Source: Ectobacillus sp048976805
GTDB taxonomy: Bacteria; Bacillota; Bacilli; Bacillales; Bacillaceae_G
Assembly: GCA_048976805.1 (NCBI GenBank)
Contig: JBHGUR010000073.1
Coordinates: forward strand, 1-63,013
DNA: 63,013 nucleotides
Direction of reading: 5' to 3'
Shown: one piece after another, positions 60,276-63,013 of the stretch
Layout: each line of letters starts with the position of its first letter
Numbering within the stretch: position 1 is the stretch's first letter
Translations under genes and position numbers: made by a program
The notes under the pieces: model-generated
What the model was told of the DNA's origin: nothing
The model's input: the letters and a program-made list of their open reading frames with translations, nothing else
Databases searched by the model: none

Positions 60276-61505
60276 ATGAGCGAAATGATTAATAACCGCG
60301 AACAACAACAGATGAACGATTCTGAGCGACAAGCGATCTTAAAGCAAATCATTAAAGATTTGCATAACGGAAAAAGCGTTGAGGAAGTAAAAGCTGCTTT
60401 TGAAGAAGCGGTCGGCAATATTACCGTTGCGGAAATTTCCCAATTAGAGCAGGCTCTTATGGAGGAGGAAGGGATTCCGGTCGAAGAAGTGCAGCGTTTA
60501 TGCTCTGTGCATACCGCTATTTTCAAAGGCTCCATCGAAGAAATCCACCGCTCCGATAAGCCGGAGGACCAGCCGGGGCACCCGATTCATACATTCAAGC
60601 TGGAAAACAAGGAAATTGATATGCTTGTAAACTTTAAACTCCAATTGCACCTTGAACGTTTTGAAAAAGACGACAGCCCGGAAAACGTTTATAAGCTTAT
60701 CGAAGATTTAAATCTTTTGCTTGACGTTGACAAGCATTACAGCCGCAAGGAAAATCTGCTGTTCCCTTATTTAGAAAAATACGGCATTTTCGGCCCAACC
60801 CAAGTGATGTGGGGAATCGACGATTATATCCGCGATGCGATCAAAGATGCAAAGCAGCAATTAATGAACTATAGCGGCCATAAGCAACCGGCCATCGATG
60901 TGCTGCGCTTTGTCATCCGCGAAGCAACGGAAATGATTTTTAAAGAAGAAAATATTTTGTTCCCGATGGCGCTGCAAACATTGACGGAGGATGAATGGGT
61001 AAAAATCGCCCATGAGAGCGACGAAATCGGCTTCTGCCTAACATCCCCTGCCGGCGCATGGAAACCAAAACGCGCGGATGTGCCAGAGAACGCGATGTCA
61101 GAAGGATTTATCCGCATGGAAACAGGAATTTTATCCTTACAGCAACTAGAATTGATGTTGAACCATCTTCCAGTGGACATTACCTTCATCGACAAAGATG
61201 ATGTTGTCCGCTATTTCTCGCACGGCAAGGAGCGCATTTTCGCCCGCACAAAAGCGGTCATCGGCAGAACGGTTCAAAACTGCCACCCGCCGCGCAGCGT
61301 CCATGTTGTAGAAGAATTGCTGGCTGACTTTAAATCCGGGAAAAAGGATTCTGAAGATTTCTGGATTAAATTCCGCGATAAGTATGTATATATCCGCTAT
61401 TTCGCGGTGCGCGACGCAAACGGCGAATATGTCGGAACGCTTGAGTTTACGCAAAATATCAGCCCGATTAAAGAATTGGAAGGCGAAAAGCGTATTTTAT
61501 CGTAA
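60276..61505 (+). CDS. DUF438/hemerythrin/PAS protein
   Basis: The protein has 409 aa; ATG after AAAGGAG. Residues about 1-90 are DUF438 (LHNGKSVEEVKAAFE and VQRLCSVH). Residues about 95-240 are a hemerythrin-like four-helix bundle with metal-type ligands H102 (GHPIHTFKLE), HLERF, DKHYSRKENLLFP and KEENILFP. Residues about 285-405 are a PAS domain (INKDDVV-like FIDKDDVVRYFSHG). Related proteins bind oxygen or nitric oxide at a di-iron site, or repair iron centres. It forms an operon with the DUF1858 gene. Confidence 0.88.
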   Translation: MSEMINNREQQQMNDSERQAILKQIIKDLHNGKSVEEVKAAFEEAVGNITVAEISQLEQALMEEEGIPVEEVQRLCSVHTAIFKGSIEEIHRSDKPEDQPGHPIHTFKLENKEIDMLVNFKLQLHLERFEKDDSPENVYKLIEDLNLLLDVDKHYSRKENLLFPYLEKYGIFGPTQVMWGIDDYIRDAIKDAKQQLMNYSGHKQPAIDVLRFVIREATEMIFKEENILFPMALQTLTEDEWVKIAHESDEIGFCLTSPAGAWKPKRADVPENAMSEGFIRMETGILSLQQLELMLNHLPVDITFIDKDDVVRYFSHGKERIFARTKAVIGRTVQNCHPPRSVHVVEELLADFKSGKKDSEDFWIKFRDKYVYIRYFAVRDANGEYVGTLEFTQNISPIKELEGEKRILS

Positions 61506-61591
61506 GGATTCTTTAGAGAGAAGGCAGGAATGCCACTGCCATTTTGCTTAACATAGCCCATGAATATGCCGAAATAGCAAGTTCATTATAT

Positions 61592-61632
61592 AAAAAGGGA
61601 TGTTGTATTTCGAATATAGCATCCCTTTTTTG
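61592..61632 (+). terminator. Terminator of the DUF1858-DUF438 operon
   Basis: AAAAAGGGATG pairs with CATCCCTTTTTT around a 17-base loop. Confidence 0.8.
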
Positions 61633-61770
61633 TTATTCTTCAACAGAAACGCTTTATACCGCTTATTGCTTGCCCTTAAACCGAAAAACCAAAATCGTTT
61701 ACCTTCTATGATCTCAATATGGTACTATTATATTTACGTTGATACTTGGATTTAAAGGGAAGTGTAGCTA

Positions 61771-62610
61771 TTGTGTAACGATATTTTAAACCAATTAAGC
61801 GCCGACTGTGAACAGTGCTTTGGCTTATGCTGTGTCGCTTTGCCTTATGCAAAGTCCGCCGATTTTGCTTTTGATAAAGCGGGCGGAATTCCTTGCAAAC
61901 ATCTGCAAGGAGATTATCGCTGCAGCATTCATAAGGATTTACGAACGAAAGGCTTTCGCGGCTGCACTGTCTATGAGTGCTTCGGTGCCGGCCAGAAAGT
62001 TTCCCAAGTTACGTACAAAGGAAAGGACTGGCGGGAACATCCGGAGTCAGCGAAGGAAATGTTTGATGTATTCCCGATTATGCAGCAGATTTACGAAATG
62101 CTCCGTTACTTAAAAGAAGCGCTTAGCCTAGCGGAAACACGGCCTATCCATCAAGATTTAGAGAATGCGGTGAAAGAAACTGCGCGGCTAACAGACTTAA
62201 GCCCCGAGGCGATTTTGCAGCTTGATGTACCAAGCCATCGGGCAAAAGTTAATGACCTGCTTTTGCAAACAAGCGAATTAGTACGGGCAAAAGCAAAAAG
62301 GGAGAAACATCCAAGAAAACCGTATAAGATGAATAGAAGAAGCGATCTCATCGGCGCTAATTTAAGAGACGCTAACCTTAGAGGCGCCAATTTGCGGGGC
62401 GCTTTGCTTATTGCCGCCAACCTTCAGGGAGCTGATTTAAGGGCGGCCGACTTGATTGGCGCAGACTTAAGGGACGCCAACCTTAGAGGCGCCAATTTAA
62501 TGGGAAGCATTTTTCTTACCCAAGCCCAAGTCAATTCGGCCAACGGCGATATTCATACGAAATTGCCGCCTTCTGTAAGCATGCCGAAACATTGGCTAAA
62601 TGAAGCTTAA
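61771..62610 (+). CDS. Cys-cluster plus pentapeptide-repeat protein
   Basis: The protein has 279 aa; TTG start with AAGGGAAG upstream. The N-terminus has a YkgJ-like metal cluster pattern: DCEQCFGLCC, IPCKHL, RCSIH and RGCTVYEC (Cys in residues 13-71). A helical linker follows (about 85-190). The C-terminal part (about 195-250) has about ten A-N/D-L-x-x pentapeptide repeats (GANLRDANLRGANLRGALL) and forms a right-handed beta-helix. Such fused proteins are known in Bacillus but have no defined role. A DNA-mimic or scaffold role combined with a zinc or Fe-S site is possible. Confidence 0.82.
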   Translation: MCNDILNQLSADCEQCFGLCCVALPYAKSADFAFDKAGGIPCKHLQGDYRCSIHKDLRTKGFRGCTVYECFGAGQKVSQVTYKGKDWREHPESAKEMFDVFPIMQQIYEMLRYLKEALSLAETRPIHQDLENAVKETARLTDLSPEAILQLDVPSHRAKVNDLLLQTSELVRAKAKREKHPRKPYKMNRRSDLIGANLRDANLRGANLRGALLIAANLQGADLRAADLIGADLRDANLRGANLMGSIFLTQAQVNSANGDIHTKLPPSVSMPKHWLNEA

Positions 62611-62689
62611 GCAAAAAGGGGCGCCAAATTTTATTCAAACGGGTTCTGCTTGGAAGTGCAGGCAAACAGAAAGCGCTGTTGATTTTAAC

Positions 62690-63013
62690 AGATTTTCCGG
62701 AAAGAAGTCCCCTACCTCAAGGAGTGAGAAGGGCGTAGCCCAACGAGTAGGTGGGGGATGAATTTCCGGTAGGCATAAGTCTACTTTTTGTATGGCAGAT
62801 TTATCTTTTTTGCCAAAAACAGAACATGCGTTTGGTATACTAAGTGTATGACTCGAACCAAAAAAGAATTACCAGAAGGTTGGACCACAGCCGGATTTCA
62901 GTTCGCTATTGTTCCAACCGAGGAACAACAACAAAAGCTAGAACGAGCCTTTGGTTGTGAAAGAAAAGTGTATAACGAATATGTGGCTGGTTTGTATGAA
63001 TACCTCGAATCCA
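62690..63013 (+). mobile_element. Left part of an IS200/IS605-family (tnpB) element, cut by window edge
   Basis: CCCCTACCT (about 62710-62718) pairs with AGGTGGGG (about 62748-62756) across an internal GGGCGTAGCCC hairpin, typical of an IS605-type left end. tnpB starts about 90 bp further. The exact border and target site cannot be fixed without a second copy. Confidence 0.65.
62848..63013 (+). CDS. tnpB: TnpB (OrfB) RNA-guided nuclease, N-terminal part
   Basis: 55 residues are visible, beginning MTRTKKELPEGWTTAGFQFA. QFAIVPTEEQQQKLERAFG, then CERKVYNEYV, is the standard TnpB opening (in other members TEEQ...FGCCRFVYN). The catalytic RuvC and zinc-finger parts lie beyond the window. No tnpA is seen upstream, so it is probably a tnpB-only (IS1341-type) element. 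Confidence 0.85.
   Translation, partial: MTRTKKELPEGWTTAGFQFAIVPTEEQQQKLERAFGCERKVYNEYVAGLYEYLES

Overview
The window comes from a Bacillaceae-type Bacillota (Gram-positive, low to moderate GC). The evidence is a qoxABCD aa3 quinol oxidase with a lipoprotein subunit II, strong AGGAGG-type ribosome binding sites, sigma-A promoters, a perfect 7-1-7 Fur box, a cre-like site, a CadC/CadA pair, an LPXTG-like sorting signal and IS200/IS605 tnpB elements at both edges. Most of the sequence is ordinary chromosome interrupted by accessory islands and decaying genes. The species cannot be named from the sequence alone.

Left part (0-24 kb). After the 3' end of a tnpB element come a SCIFF ranthipeptide maturase (scfB) and its six-cysteine 48-aa precursor (scfA, too short for normal ORF calling), preceded by two Rex/Fnr-like operators. 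The qox operon, a lone OLD-like ATPase, a secreted subtilase, a tandem GNAT protein and a dead LuxR-type two-component system follow. At 13.4-17.6 kb a minus-strand cassette under a promoter with a palindromic operator encodes a tRNA-guanine-transglycosylase-like protein, an acidic 109-aa protein, a 482-aa protein with an OB-fold-like end, and small ORFs. Then come nagAB (nagA frameshifted by a 26-bp triplication), selD-mnmH and a DUF4405 haem membrane protein.

Middle (24-45.5 kb). This holds a large secreted lamin-tail/SNase nuclease, cadC-cadA, a Sco protein, nupC, cdd and a chemoreceptor. Next is a cluster of three exported Q-rich proteins: an LPXTG-like protein with a (PGEN)n wall spacer, a 184-aa protein sharing a motif with it, and a 591-aa protein built of 42-residue QxQ repeats resembling curlin. 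A PAS-GGDEF-EAL protein and a TRAP transporter whose solute-binding protein is reduced to its C-terminus follow.

Right part (45.7-63 kb). A Fur-controlled pair encodes an alpha-helical lipoprotein and a beta-propeller/dihaem cytochrome lipoprotein. A long minus-strand sulfonate operon follows: suyA-suyB-slcC-gntR-comC-YeiH-type exporter-aldehyde dehydrogenase-YihU-like reductase, with an MHS transporter downstream. It is predicted to take 3-sulfolactate, and probably sulfolactaldehyde or dihydroxypropanesulfonate, to pyruvate and sulfite. Divergent from it is a DUF1858-DUF438 (hemerythrin/PAS) operon with an ideally spaced Fnr site, then a Cys-cluster/pentapeptide-repeat protein and the left end of another tnpB element.

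Two dispersed intergenic repeat families (R1: 1.7, 17.7 and 36 kb; R2: 27 and 52 kb) and at least six decayed genes (sensor kinase, nagA, a small membrane protein, a methyltransferase, dctP, and the start codon of the response regulator) show active genome erosion.
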